A DNA stretch of 64,000 nucleotides from Symbiodinium natans (taxonomy: Eukaryota > Sar > Dinophyceae > Suessiales > Symbiodiniaceae). Of the stretch, positions 34,843 through 47,212 are shown piece after piece. Under the pieces are notes generated by a model that worked only from the letters and a program-made list of their open reading frames with translations, did no database searches and was not told where the DNA came from. Numbering within the stretch: the first letter of the stretch is position 1; the number at the start of each line of letters is the position of its first letter. The DNA lies in the NCBI GenBank assembly GCA_905221605.1, contig CAJNDS010002330.1, forward strand, positions 17,441-81,440, in the 5' to 3' direction. Made by a program: the position numbers and the translations under genes.

Positions 34843-36410
34843 GAATTCTTCTATTTTTGGGGCTTTCCAGACTGCTACACTCAGGCGACTCTGGCCCACA
34901 GACAAGCCCTCAACGTGGAAAGAGCAATTATACTGAGAACCACGACCTCCGCAGGCAGCTTTCTTGTGGAAGTGATCAACATGAGAGAAACTTGCACAGG
35001 GGAGGCCCACACACACGAAGCCAGAATTGCCTAGATTTTTCGACCCCAGATTTGGAGGTGACAGAATCACAGCTGCAAGCCTCACGCGCACACTGCCTTC
35101 TGCTTCTACTATCTGATACACTTCCAGCGAATAGTCACGTGCTCTTCCCGCAACTGTACCCCTGCCCACTTACGCGGCGTCACTAATCAAGATTAGAGGG
35201 GCACCTACTGTAGCTCTGGCGGAGTCGGCGTGACAAGCCTCGGCGGAGTCGGCGGAGTCCTCGCAAATTGCAATTTACCAATAGAGTGCCGTGGAGTCCT
35301 CGGTTTCCCGGAATAACAAAACAATGTTTTTTAATTCGGGAACACAGCGACTCCGCCGTTCGCGGGCAGGCTCACCACCTTGGTCCGTTTTGCTAAGACT
35401 CTACGGGGGTGGAGGGCCTCCATCACGCAGCAGGAAGGTGACCTTCGCTATGTTCTCAAGCAGGTTAAGCCGAGGCAGGAACTCGGTCTCCTAGCACTTG
35501 CTGTGGAAATCAAGCCCCCTTCCCAGCCTCTTCAAAACACAGTCAAGTCCCCCTCACCCCAACCCTTTCAAAAGAGGTCAAACCCAACCCAGCCCCTTCA
35601 TAGCATGGTCAAACCCGCCCAAGCCCACCCCAAACCCACCCGAAAGCTACCCTCAGCGCCTTCAAAACATGGTCAAACCCATCCCAGCCGTCAAAGCACG
35701 GTCAAAACCACCCCAAAGCCATCCCACCTTCAAAACACGGTCAAACCCACCCCACCCACCCGCACCCCTTCTAAACAGGTCCAACCCACCCCGATTCCCA
35801 AACCCACGCCGAACCCACCCCAAACCCACCCGCTATTCTCAGTCCCTTCAAAACATGGTCAAACCCCCTACAAAACCACGTGCACAACCCTGTCGCTGGG
35901 GACGTCGCCCTCCCCAGAATCTTCTTCTTCATTGGGCGCATGGCAACTTAAAATCCGGGCCTGCAACACGCTTAAATATCTTTGCTGTTCAAAGCCCAAG
36001 CCTGCCAAAAAGCAAACGACTCTGCACAACCGCAGAAAACGTTGAGGCCACGTTGGTCAACTCCCCAGACCTTGAAGCGTGACTCCTATCCACAGAAAAC
36101 ACCAACAAAGACCTGCAGCTCAACTGGCGGGCCAGCAGCATTGCCAGGACGAAGCCCAAGTTACGGGGAAGTCGGGCGACCCCGCTTTCAGGGCCGCAAA
36201 ACACAAGCAATTCTGGCTTCGCCAGGATGGGCCTCCACAGTTGCAGGTCTGCCTCACTGCAGCATTACAAAGACGAGCGTGCAGCTGCTTCGGACAAGCT
36301 CCCGCACGCTCAGCGCGACGCTGCCCAAAGTTACTAGAAAAAGGCCAGGCGCGATCCGGTTGCTTGCGCCCACAGGCTCACATTCAAGGACCAAAAAAAC
36401 GGGCCGTCTC

Positions 36411-36535
36411 GCGGCCCCAAAAATGGGGCCGCGAAATGGACCCAGCTCCCGCAATACAATTTGGAACTAGATTGGGGGGGGTGAAACTGCGACCCCAAAA
36501 TTGGGGCCGTTTGGCGGCCCCAAATTTGGGGCCGC
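36411..36535. repeat. Second copy of the palindrome cluster
   Basis: Same arrangement as 34718-34842, with the perfect palindrome at 36514-36535, inside the duplicated block. Confidence 0.9.
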
Positions 36536-36627
36536 GAATTCTTCTATTTTTGGGGCTTTCCAGACTGCTACACTCAGGCGACTCTGGCCCACAGACAAGC
36601 CCTCAACGTGGAAAGAGCAATTATACT

Positions 36628-37500
36628 GACAAGTGGGGTGGGTTCGGCGTGGGTCTGGGACTCGGGGCGGGTTGGACCTATTTAGAAGGGGTGCGGGTGG
36701 GTGGGGTGGGTTTGACCGTGTTTTGAAGGTGGGATGGCTTTGGGGTGGTTTTGACCGTGCTTTGACAGCTGGGATGGGTTTGACCATGTTTTGAAGGCGC
36801 TGAGGGTAGCTTTGGGGTGGGTTTGGGGTGGGCTTGGGCGGGTTTGACCATGCTATGAAGGGGCTGGGTTGGGCTTGACCTCTTTTGAAAGGGTTGGGGG
36901 ACTGGGAAGGGGGCTTGATTTCCACAGCAAGTGCTAGGAGACCGAGTTTGCCTCGGCTTAACCTGCTTGAGAACATAGCGAAGGTCACCTTCCTGCTGCG
37001 TGATGGAGGCCCTCCACCCCCCGTAGAGTCTTAGCAAAACGGACCAAGGTGGTGAGCCTGCCCGCGAACGGCGGAGTCGCTGTGTTCCCGAATTAAAAAA
37101 CATTGTTTTGTTATTCCGGGAAACCTAGGACTCCACGGCACTCTATTGGTAAATTGCAATTTGCGAGGACTCCGCCGACTCCGCCGAGGCTTGTCACGCC
37201 GACTCCGCCAGAGCTACAGTAGGTGCCCCTCTAATCTTGATTAGTGACGCCGCGTAAGTGGGCAGGGGTACAGTTGCGGGAAGAGCACGTGACTATTCGC
37301 TGGAAGTGTATCAGATAGTAGAAGCAGAAGGCAGTGTGCGCGTGAGGCTTGCAGCTGTGATTCTGTCACCTCCAAATCTGGGGTCGAAAAATCTAGGCAA
37401 TTCTGGCTTCGTGTGTGTGGGCCTCCCCTGTGCAAGTTTCTCTCATGTTGATCACTTCCACAAGAAAGCTGCCTGCGGAGGTCGTGGTTCTCAGGTGGTA
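36628..37500. repeat. Inverted copy of part of the duplicated block
   Basis: Reverse complement of roughly 34935-35815: the minus strand again reads the CAGCGACTCCGCCG region, the ggtcaaacccacccc minisatellite, and the aggggaggcccacacacacg start. It makes a fold-back with the preceding block. Confidence 0.85.
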
Positions 37501-38900
37501 CTTGGCCATTCCAGGAACCCCCAGTTCTGCTCCCATTGGTCGCGGGGATGGAGGTACCCCTCCGGAAGGCGAAGTCCACACCAGAAGCACATCATAATGC
37601 ACATCTGGAGGAATGAACCGTCCTGCAAAAAGCGGATTGGATCCAACATAGGTCGTGGACACACCACTACCCAGCAGGAACGGTTCCAGGAGCTGGTCAG
37701 GACAAATCCGTACATGCCCAACCTCCGGTGTGCCCAGTGGGTGCGTCTTGGTCAAACCACCGGAAGAAAGAGACGAGCCGGGTCAGGCGGAAACGCAGTG
37801 CTCTCTGGTGCCCCAGTTGGCCACGTCCAAAAACCCACCCGCTATTCTCAGCCCCTTCAAAACATGGTCAAACCCCCTCCAAACCCACGTGCACAACGAC
37901 AGCCAGGGACGTCGCAGAAAACGTTGAGGCCACGTTGGTCAACTCCCCAGATCTTGAAGCGTGACTCCTATCCACAGAAAACACCAACAAAGACCTGCAG
38001 CTCAACTGGCGGGCCAGCAGCATTGCCAGGACGAAGTCCAAGTTACGGGGAAGTCGGGCGACCCCGCTTTCAGGGCCGCAAAACACAAGCAATTCTGGCT
38101 TCGCCAGGATGGACCTCCACAGTTGCTGCTTGAGGTGGGTGAGTCTTGGTCAAACCACCGAAAGAAGAGACGAGCTGGGTCAGGCTGGAAAAACCGTCGT
38201 GCTCTCTGGTGCCCCAGTTGGCCACGTTCAAACTTGTCCAAACTTTTTAACCGGTGGTACTTGGCCATTTTCAGGCACCCCCAGTGGTGCTCCCATTGGT
38301 CGCGGGGATGGAGGTACCCCTCCGAAAGGCGAAGTCCACACCAGAAGCACATTATAATGCACATCTGGAGGAATCAACCGTCCGGCGCTCCTGAGAGACA
38401 CTGGCAGCACGGGTTGCGATCGAAGGAGTGCATGTCGCGCATGTTTTTTTGACGGCCAGCTGTCCCTGAACACCCAACCCAAACGGTTTTCGCAAAAACT
38501 TGCTGCTGCTTGTAGTTTCAAAAAGGATTCTGTAAGTTGCAATTCAAGCTTGAAACAACTAATTCCATCCGCAGTCTTTTTCAGCCAGCACGGGCAGCCA
38601 GGCCAGCAGAAGAGGCCCCCCCCCTGTGCGCAATGGTGACCTCTAGCTGCCTTTTCTTGCCGGCCTGTCCTTTGTCTCTGCAGGGTGTTGTGCTCTGCGC
38701 CGGGGTCCTGCGTTCCAGCAGGAACTCTCCCTTGCTTTAGCTTTTCCGGGCTACCTGTTTGAAGGAGGAACCTCCCTCTTTCTGCGGCTGCCTCTCCCCT
38801 GCCGGTGCTGTGGTTGGTGGTTCCTGGTTGCTTTCCTTCTTCGCCTTTGGCATGCGGTTTTTCGTGTGTAAAAAGTTTTGAGCAGCAAAGTCAGGAGGTG
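37500..38900. mobile_element. Mosaic of LINE and duplicated-block fragments
   Basis: 37620-37800 matches the LINE C-terminal region (KKRIGSNIGRGHTTTQQE). 37838-38125 is a further copy of part of the 33.3-kb block. 38385-38640 again matches LINE C-terminal sequence (AACSFKKDS; FQPA...). A gtacttggccatt ... cagaagcacat module occurs twice (37498 and 38258). No intact frame. Confidence 0.7.
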
Positions 38901-39650
38901 GGTCAACCTCCACCATGCCAGCATCCCCTTGCTGGCAAGCTTGTTGCTGTGGGAGTTAAAAAATTTCCCCCCCTCGGCAACATATCATGGAAGAGCCTCG
39001 CTGTCGAATTCTTAAGTTAAGGTTAAATTGATCAGTCTCCAATTCTGAAACGGTGCCAGTTGACCAGCCTCCATCCTGGATTCAAACTCCAAACACTAAA
39101 CCCAACCACGGCGATTTATGTTTTTTTGATCGTGGTATTTTTTCCGAAGCGACACCTTTGCTGTTGAAATTTCCTAGATGAGATTTCTTGTAAAGGGTCT
39201 CTTTTAAGGTTTTCTTGAAGGATTATATGATGGCTTAATCTTTCATCTTCTATCAAATGGTAGTAAAAGTCAATTTCATTCGTATTCTCTTCTTTAATAT
39301 TTCTTTGGTTTTAGAAATCATTTTTGACGAAGAATGTTTTTTTTTTTTTTTTTTTTTTTATCAATCTTGCTGAATGAAATGAACTTAATATGGAAAGGTC
39401 TACAGGTTCTCTTTTCTCTCAAGGCTCTCAAGAAGGTAATCTGAAAATATGGATTCTGGAGAATTTGTTTTGAGGCCCAGTGGCAATTGATATTTTGCAT
39501 GGATTTGGAGAACACAATTTGACAATTCATTTTGGAATAGAATTTATTTTGGGGATTGACGAATCTTCAAGTCTAATTGGGTTCTTTTGCCTTCTGTCTG
39601 TTTAATTAGGAGTTGAGGCGGAGCTATTTTGCTATGCTGTGGAATGCAAT
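38900..39650. other. AT-rich spacer, no gene
   Basis: AT-rich with a run of about 20 T at 39338-39359. No coding signature up to the 5' breakpoint of LINE copy A at about 39651. Confidence 0.5.
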
Positions 39651-41848
39651 ATTCAGAAGCTGCGCAAAGATGGAAACCCGGCTATCTGTGATAGCATGAA
39701 GGATTTAGGCCTGGACTGTGCCCTGGGTCGGGTCTGGATGGTCAAGGTGCAAAGAGCCCGCAGGCACAAAGCGGGCCAACGGCAGAAGAAGTTGAAACAA
39801 CTGAGAGTCCCGGGTGTGCCGGCCAAGGTTCGCCTCTTCAGGGGAGGGGTTGCCTCCGTCCTTGCTTGGGGCCACCAAGCCCAGGGAATGCCGCCCACCC
39901 GGAGACAGAAGCTCCGGACTGCCTTGGCTGAGCAGTGTGGCAGACAGAAAATGGGCAACCTAGAGGTGGCTCTGTCCTCTGTAAGCGACAGGTACCAGGA
40001 TCCGGGCCGCACAATGATGGTCCAGCAAGTTGAAGCCTGGTTCCAGCTCAAGAAGAGGTGGGCCGGCAAGGAAGACCTGCTGGAAAGAACCTGGGGCCTT
40101 ACAGTCCAAAAACTGGAAGAAGCCAGCAGCCGGTGGCAAATGGTTAAGGGCCCTCTTGCAGCTACCGTTGCATACCTGCTCGACCTGGGTTGGCAGCCTA
40201 GAGACAGTGATGAGTGGCTGGACACCCGGGGCACCAGGCACACCATGTACACCCCACAGCAGGAGTGTCGTGTCCTTGACCTCCTCCAGCAAACTTATCA
40301 GGAAGAAGTAGACCGCCGCATCGCCACCAGCCTCGCTGCTCCTGAGCTAAAAGGGGGAATAGATTGGACAGTAGGGAGGAAACTGTTGGGGGGTTTTAAG
40401 AAAGAAGGGCGAACCACGAAAGCAGCTGCCCTGAGGTGTGTTTGGCAGGGTGCCCTGGTGTGCAGCCAGAACTCTGCTGTCAAGGTGTGCCCCCGGTGCC
40501 ACCAGGAAGCGGACTGGGAGCATGTGCTCTTGGATTGTGCTTGGTGGGAAGCCCAGAACTGGGAACTGCGAGATCGCTGTGGACCAGGGGCCTCCCGCCC
40601 AAACCTGAATGGCAGGTACCACCTCCTCAGGAAGACAATCCCATCTTTTTGGGCATATGGGCTGACAAAGAGCCCCTCAGTGACCCGGAGCTTGTTTATG
40701 GCACAGATGCTAGTGGTGGCCCCTTCACGGCGCACCCGAACCTCCGGAAGGTAGCCTACGCAGTGGTGGCCTGCAAGAAACAGGGCCAAGACTATGTCCA
40801 GGTCGGAGCAATCGTCGGCCAAGTCCCTGGACCACAGACGGTTTTTCGGGGTGAGATGTATGCAGTTTTGCAGCTGGCCCGTTATACCGAAGGCCCTATT
40901 GACACGACACTAGACTGCCTTGGTGTCCCGAAACGAGTCCGCAGCCCAAAGCCGGGAAAAACCCACGGTGACATCTGGTGGGAGCTGCAAGCCACAGATG
41001 TCAACCGCCTCAAAGTGAAATGGGTTCCGTCCCATGTTTCAGAGGAGGAGTTCCTCCGGAAGGTGGGTGCGGAAAACTCGTGGAGACAGCAGGTCAATGA
41101 CCTGGCAGATAAACTGTGTGGGGAAAAAGCGGCCGAGCTGGCCCACCCTGATGCCCGGGCAGCCAGTCAGTACCAGGACCATTGCAGCAAAAAGGCCCAA
41201 GAGTTCCTGGCGAGCAGGGCTGAAAAGATCCTCACCGCTGTGGGGGAAAATCAGCACCCAGTCTACAAGGTCTTCCTGCAGGAAAAGCAGGCCCGCAAGC
41301 ACCCCGAGGCCACTGCCAGGCCCTGCAAAAAGCGTATTGGATCCAACATAGGTCGTGGCCACACCACTACCCAGCAGGAATGGTTCCAGGAGCTGGTCCG
41401 GACCAAATCCGTACATGCCTGGGAGTGGGAAGGTCACAACCTCCGGTGTGCCCAGTGCCAGCTAAAACTTTTGCACACGAAAAACCGCAAGACCTTAGAG
41501 GCACTGGCAGCACACCAATGTGCGCAGCAAGGGAGGGTTGCGATCGAAGGGGTACATGTCACGCATGTTTTGAAACTTTTAGGAACTAGGCAACTTTGGG
41601 TGTGTGAGGGTTGTGGTGGCCAGCTGTCCCTTAAAACCCAAACGGTTTCGCAAAAACTTGCTGCTGCTTGTAGTTTCAAAAAGGATTCCCGATGTAAGTC
41701 GCAATTCAAGCCCGAAACAACAAATCCCATCCGCAGCCTTTTTCAGCCAGCACAGGAAGCCAAGCCAGTAGAAGGGGCCCCCCCTGTGCGCAATGGCGGA
41801 AGTGAAACAGGAGGACCTGCCCTCCCAGGGCGAAGGAGGCCCCAGTGA
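39651..41848 (+). pseudogene. LINE ORF2 remnant: RT C-terminus, zinc knuckle, RNase H
   Basis: Reads KLRKDGNPAICDSMKDLGLD, then a CPRCHQEADWEHVLLDC zinc-knuckle-like motif. Compared with the minus copy, about 35 bp are missing near 40569, which shifts frame. RNase H continues in the second frame with the catalytic-type TDASGG and RGEMYAVLQL, and VNDLADKLCG near 41090. The C-terminal part has CAQC...HQC and CEGCGG Cys pairs. Broken, so not expected to be active. Confidence 0.8.
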
Positions 41849-42500
41849 AGAGTGAAGGAGAAAAGCCGGAGGGTGGGGCCTCCCCGGAGCAAGAGGCTCT
41901 GAACCACCCCGCCGACACTCAGGAGGGGCTACCCTCCCAAGCCAGTGCCTCCTCCAATGCGGCCCCTGCCGAGGCGAAGGAGGAAAACAACCAGGAACCA
42001 CCAACCACAGCACCGGCAGGGGAGGGGCAGCCTCCGGAGGCTAAGGCTTGGGAGAGTCCCCGGAAAAGCCCAAGGCAAGGGAGAGTTCCTGCTGGAACGC
42101 AGGACCCCGGCGCAGAGGTACGCACTACACCCTGCAGAGACAAAGGAACAGGCCGGGCAAGAAAGCCAGCCAGAGGCAACAGGCTGTTTCCGAGGCAGGC
42201 CAAAGGGTCCCACCCAGGCCACCGCCAGCCAATCGCGCCGCCAACCCTGCCTGGGGGCACGAAGAATGGGAAGGATGGCAGCAATGGGGGGACGAGCATT
42301 GGTCCGGAGGGTGGTCCTCCAGCTGGTGGGGGGCCTCCCGAGACTGGGACCAGGCCCAGAGCTGAGGAGGGGATATCTCGGGAGCCATTGCGGAGCCTGC
42401 CCCCGTGGAAGAAGCCCCGGCAGACCTCAACACGGGGACCAGGCCAGCAACCAAGGAAGGTAGCCTTATCCTCCCTCCGAGCAAGCAGCCGCGGTCGAGG
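41790..42500 (+). pseudogene. LINE C-terminal Pro/Gly/Trp-rich tail, frameshifted
   Basis: Frames switch several times: MAEVKQEDLPSQGEGGPSEE stops at 41850, then KSEGEKPEGGASPEQEAL..., then NPAWGHEEWEGWQQWGDEHW. Low-complexity Trp-rich tail of the element protein; decayed. Confidence 0.5.
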
Positions 42501-42622
42501 CAATGGCCTTGCCAATCAGCTGCCTGACCGGGCCTCCTATGAGGTCCAAGGCGAGGTCAGGTACCTGACCATTCTTGCTCGAGGTGGCTCGAGGGTAGTG
42601 TATACCCTCGATCGGGAACGCT

Positions 42623-45600
42623 CGCCAGGAACTCTTGGGCTTTTTTGCTGCAATGGTCCTGATACTGACTGGCTGCCCGGGCATCAGGGCGGGCCAGCTC
42701 GGCCGCTTTTTCCCCACACAGCTTATCTGCCAGGTCATTGACCTGCTGTCTCCACGAGTTTCCCGCACCAACCTTCCGGAGGAACTCCTCCTCTGAAACA
42801 TGGGACGGAACCCATTTCAGCTTGAGGCGGTTGACATCCGTGGCTTGCAGCTCCCACCAGATGTCACCGTGGGTTTTCCCCGACTTTGGGCTGCGCACTC
42901 GTTTCGGCACACCAAGGCAGTCTAGTGTCGTGTCAATAGGGCCTTCGGTAAAACGGGCCAGCTGCAAAACTGCATACATCTCACCCCGAAATACCGTCTG
43001 TGGTCCCGGGACTTGGCCGACGGTTGCCCCGACCTGGACATAGTCTTGGCCCTGCTTTTTGCAGGCCACCACTGCATAGGCTACCTTCCGGAGTCTCGGG
43101 TCTGCTGTGAAAGGGCCACCGCTAGCATCTGTGCCATCAACAAGCTCCGGGTCACTGAGGGGCTCTTTGTCAGCCCAAATGCCCAAAAAGATGGGATTGT
43201 CTTCTTGGGGGGGTGGTACCTGCCATTCGGGTTTGGGCGGGAGGCCCCTGGTCCACAGCGATCGCGGGCCTTGGGCCCTGCCTTCTTGGAACCATGCTGG
43301 TAGCTCCCAGTTCTGGGCCTCCCACCAGGCACAATCCAAGAGCACATGCTCCCAGTCCGCTTTCTGGTGGCACCGGGGGCGCACTTTGACAGCAGAGTTC
43401 TGGCTGCACACCAGGGCACCCTGCCAAACACACCTCAGGGCAGCTGCTTTCGTGGTTCGCCCTTCTTTCTTAAAACCCCCCAACAGTTTTCTCCCTACTG
43501 TCCAGTCGATTCCCCCCTTTAGCTCAGGAGCAGCGAGGCCGGTGGCGATGCGGCTGATAAGTTTGCTGGAGGTGGTCAAGGACACGACACTCCTGCTGTG
43601 GGGTGTGCATGGTGTGCCTGGTGCCCTGGGTGTCCAGCCACTCATCACTGTCTCTAGGCTGCCAACCCAGGTCAAGCAGGTATGCAACTGTAGCTGCAAG
43701 AGGGCCCTTAACCATTTGCCACCGGCTGCTGGCTTCTTCCAGCTTTTGGACTGTTTGGCCCCAGGTTCTTTCCAGCAGGTCTTCCTTGCCAGCCCACCTC
43801 TTCTTGAGCTGGAACCAGGCTTCAACTTGCTGGACCATCAGCGTGCGACCCGGGTCCTGGTACCTGTCGCCTACAGAGGACAGAGCCACCTCTAGGTTGC
43901 CCATTTTTTGTCTGCCACACTGTGCAGCCAAGGCAGTCCGGAGCTTTTGTCTCCGGGTGGGCGGCATTCCCTGGGCTTGGTGGCCCCAAGTAAGGACGGA
44001 GGCAACCCCTCCCCTGAAGAGGCGGACCTTGGCCGGCACACCCGGGACTCTCAGTTGTTTTAACTTCTTCTGCCGTTGGCCCGCTTTGTGCCTGCGGGCT
44101 CTTTGAACCTTGACCCTCCGGACCCGACCCAGGGCACAGTCCAGGCCTAAATCCTTCATGCTGTCACAGATAGCCGGGTCCCCATCTTTGCGCAGCTTCT
44201 GTAGCTCCCTCCTGGCTTCTGCAGTGGTGCACAGGAAGCCTGTTTTCTTCAGGGACAAACGGAGGTCGCTACCTTCCAGAAGCCGGCGAAGGGTTTTGTA
44301 ACCTTCATAGACCGCAAACGCTGCCTGCTCAGGATGTCGTGCTTCGAAATCCGCTCCAATGTCATCCACCCAGGTGTCTAGGGCGGTGATACTGTGGAGC
44401 TGAGCGGCTTCTTGCATTATTGGCTGGAGGTAAACCCTGGCCATCATTGTTGCGAAAGGGCACCCTGCTAGGATGCCCCTTCCCCTCCGAAAGGAGATCC
44501 TCTGCCACGAGATATCTCGTTCCCCGGTAGACTTGCATGACCAGGAGGGCTATCGGTCGCCACTATCCGCTCCTCCAATTTGGTCCAGTTAACACTGTCA
44601 TAGAAAGTCTGCAGGTCCAGGAGGACCGCACAGGCATGCTTGTTAGCTGCGCGGCTAACCTCTCCTCTCAGGAGTCTCTGCATGCCTGTTTCTAGACAAG
44701 TGTTACCCGGGGAGGCTTTATCCCATGGGAACTGCTCTGCAGTTTCTCGCATCCACTTCTTGACGACCTGTGCTCTGCAGAAGCACCAAAGCCGATAGGT
44801 GATGGATGTGAGGGTTATGGGCCTTTCTATGTCAGCATTTTTGGGCAGGAGGGCCACATGGTGCGCCTGCCAATGCTGTGGCGCCACTCCTGTGGCCTCA
44901 GCCAAGTTCAGGGCTTGGGTGAGCTGCTCATAGGCCGGCCCAGGGAGGTTTTTGAGGGCAGCATAGGTGAGCCCATCAAGACCTCCTGCTTTGTCTGTGA
45001 CATTCTTGAGGATGGCCTCAAGCACGTCTGCTGTTATTTTAAACAGCGGGGAGGACTTTGCAGCATCCAGTACGGTCTGGCCGATCGGGGGGGAAATTTC
45101 TACCTCTCCCCAAATAGCGACCCATTGCTTCCTCCTGGCCCCTGGGCGCTCTTCGCCTGGGAGGTTTTGGAAGGGCCGATCCAGGACTCTCTCACTCTTC
45201 TTGAGAGAACTGTAGAGAGGTCTCATCCCCTTCGCTAATCCCGCTTGGAGCTAGTCCTTGTACTGGGCCTGCTGCTCCTTGGCTCTCTGCATTTGGAGGG
45301 CCGCCTCCTTGTGTCTGGCCACAACACTCAAGGACCGCCACTGTGGTGTTGTTTCCGAACATTGCCGATACAGTTCTGTGAGGAAGGCAGTACCTTCAGC
45401 AATGTCTTGGCAGGCTTGGAGAGTGCCTAGGTCCGGTAGGTGCTGCTGGGAGGCTGGCACCTCTTCCAGGATTCTGGCTACGCGTGCCCACCAGCCCACT
45501 TCAGAGCCTTTGGGGGCAGTGGAAGGGCGCTGCAAGACTAAGGGTCCCCATACCACCCTCTGCCAGTCCTCGGAGCTTCGTGGCAGTGCTCCAGGCTGGC

Positions 45601-47203
45601 CGCCCAGGTCGCCAGCTGCCAGGTGCTCTGGTCTTCGTGGGCGCAGGTCCTGTCCATTATGGCGAAATGGGAGGGTTGGACCTCGTGCCATTCTTGGTTT
45701 TTGAGGTCTGCTGTGAGTTTCGGGAACTGGGGAAGTTTCCAGGATTTCCATTCGCTGGCACCGTCCTTGACTTTGAGGTGCAAGGCTGCATGTGGTTTCC
45801 ACGGGACTGCCCAGGTAGCAGACAACTCCGCCAGGGCTTCCAGGCTCCTACTCACGACCCCAAAATCCAGCTCCGCCCCATGGTTGCAAGTAGCTTCTCC
45901 AGTGGCTATCATTCTCCCCCTCATCACCTGAATCAGCGCTGTGTCCTGAACTTCTGTCGGGTCCAGGTTCCAGTCCCCCAAGATGATCCAGGGCTCTGGG
46001 AGGGTTCTTACGAACGCCACCAGAGAGGATAGCACCTCTGCATTTGTGGGACCATTCAGGGTAGTCCCACCGTCTTTGTCTCAGACCCACGGCTGTGTAG
46101 CCCGCCCCTTTGCATTGGTAGGTGGCTTTTTGCCACACGCCGCTATTTTTGGGAAAGGCACAAGCAGTGCCCCCCAACCTTGTGCCCTTGTCCGACAGGG
46201 AGGCCGGCTCAGCATAGAGATCCCATCCTAGGGATTGCAGTGTGGCTCGCCTTCCATGCAGCAGTTCCGGTGTGAGGTGGGTTTCCTGCAGACACACCAC
46301 CTTGGCTTTGGAGGAGGTTACCCACTCCAAAGCCCCGTTGTTGAAACTGGTGACATTGGCGCTCATGATGCTGAGATACTGGTCAGGCGAGGCGGAAGGT
46401 TTAACCTTCTCATGGCTGGGCGCTTCTGAGTCGGTGCCCTCGCCATGCGCAAGGTCTTCCTCTCGTTCCTGCTGGCCCAGCACCTGTTTCGGTGGCAGGG
46501 GCGTCTCACTCTTGGGGAGCTCAGAGGTTATCACCTCCTTTGCCTGTTGGATGGCTTTCCCGACATCCTCTCCTTGCTCTAGGGCTTGCAGGACCATCCT
46601 GCACCAACCCCAGGCCAGGGAGTCCTCCGCCATCACCTCCTCTTGGGCTTCGATGAAGCTTAGAAGGGTGGCTTCCTTCGCCTGGAAGGGGCTCGCTTGG
46701 TCTTCCAGCAGGCTAACCACCTCCTGCCATGTCAGCTCCGAACCCAATTCTTCTGGGCTGCAGGGGGAAGGTTTCACCTTCTGGGCTTCATCATGCCATT
46801 GTGGTGGGGGGGGGCCTGGGGTAACCAGAGGGTTTCCATCAGGGTTCACCTCCCACAGTGGCTTCATTTGTTCGTCGTCTGCTGGTGCCTCATCATCTGT
46901 AAGGTCCAGCTTGAAAAACTTTGGTCCTGTGATCGGAACGCTTTCTGGCGACTCCTTTCCGGGCCGACAAAAGTGGCTGGGCTTCTGCCAGCCTGGCTCA
47001 CAACCACTGCTATCTGCAGTAAGTTGTTTCCCCAAGGCCTCCCTCAATCTTTTCCCATGTAGATTGATGTGAGCACCTCGCTTGTAGTATTCAGCACATG
47101 CAACCAGGAACTGCTGGGCAGTTCGCAGCATGTGTGCCAGCCCTGGGCTGGGGTCGCACAATGGCTCTGTGGGGCCCTTGCTTTGGGGCTCCAGGCCCCA
47201 CAC
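42623..47203 (-). pseudogene. LINE copy C ORF2 (endonuclease-RT-RNase H), multiply broken
   Basis: The order is N-terminal region, EEP/APE-type endonuclease (LQETHLT, GDWNLDP, ELDFGVVS), reverse transcriptase (motif A LLDLQTFYDSV; the YxDD equivalent is WVDDIGADF), zinc knuckle (CHQKADWEHVLLDC) and RNase H (DGTDASGG, RGEMYAVLQL). A 35-bp deletion at 46060/46061 removes part of the endonuclease relative to copy B (50655-50689) and shifts frame. Two more frameshifts flank 44560 and 44465 in RT. The WVDD in place of the usual F/YADD is visible in an otherwise normal context. Confidence 0.9.
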
Positions 47204-47212
47204 GCCGAGTCC

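Larger units (their letters stand above)
33311..36624. repeat. Direct duplication of a ~1.6-kb block
   Basis: 33311-34934 and 34998-36624 are near-identical (both start aggggaggcccacacacacg and end agcaattatactga). Each contains a proline-codon-rich degenerate minisatellite (ttcaaaacatggtcaaaccc) at about 33830-34190 and 35520-35880. Open frames in the block follow from the repeat rather than from any domain I recognise. Confidence 0.9.
39651..42530 (+). mobile_element. LINE copy A, 5'-truncated (3' half)
   Basis: The homology to the minus copy begins abruptly at cagaagctgcgcaaagatgg inside the reverse-transcriptase region, so the 5' part is missing, as is typical of LINE insertions. It holds the RT C-terminal region, a zinc knuckle, RNase H, and a Cys-rich and then Trp-rich C-terminus. 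The exact 3' end is uncertain (42480-42600); no poly-A tail is seen before the minus copy begins. Confidence 0.85.
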
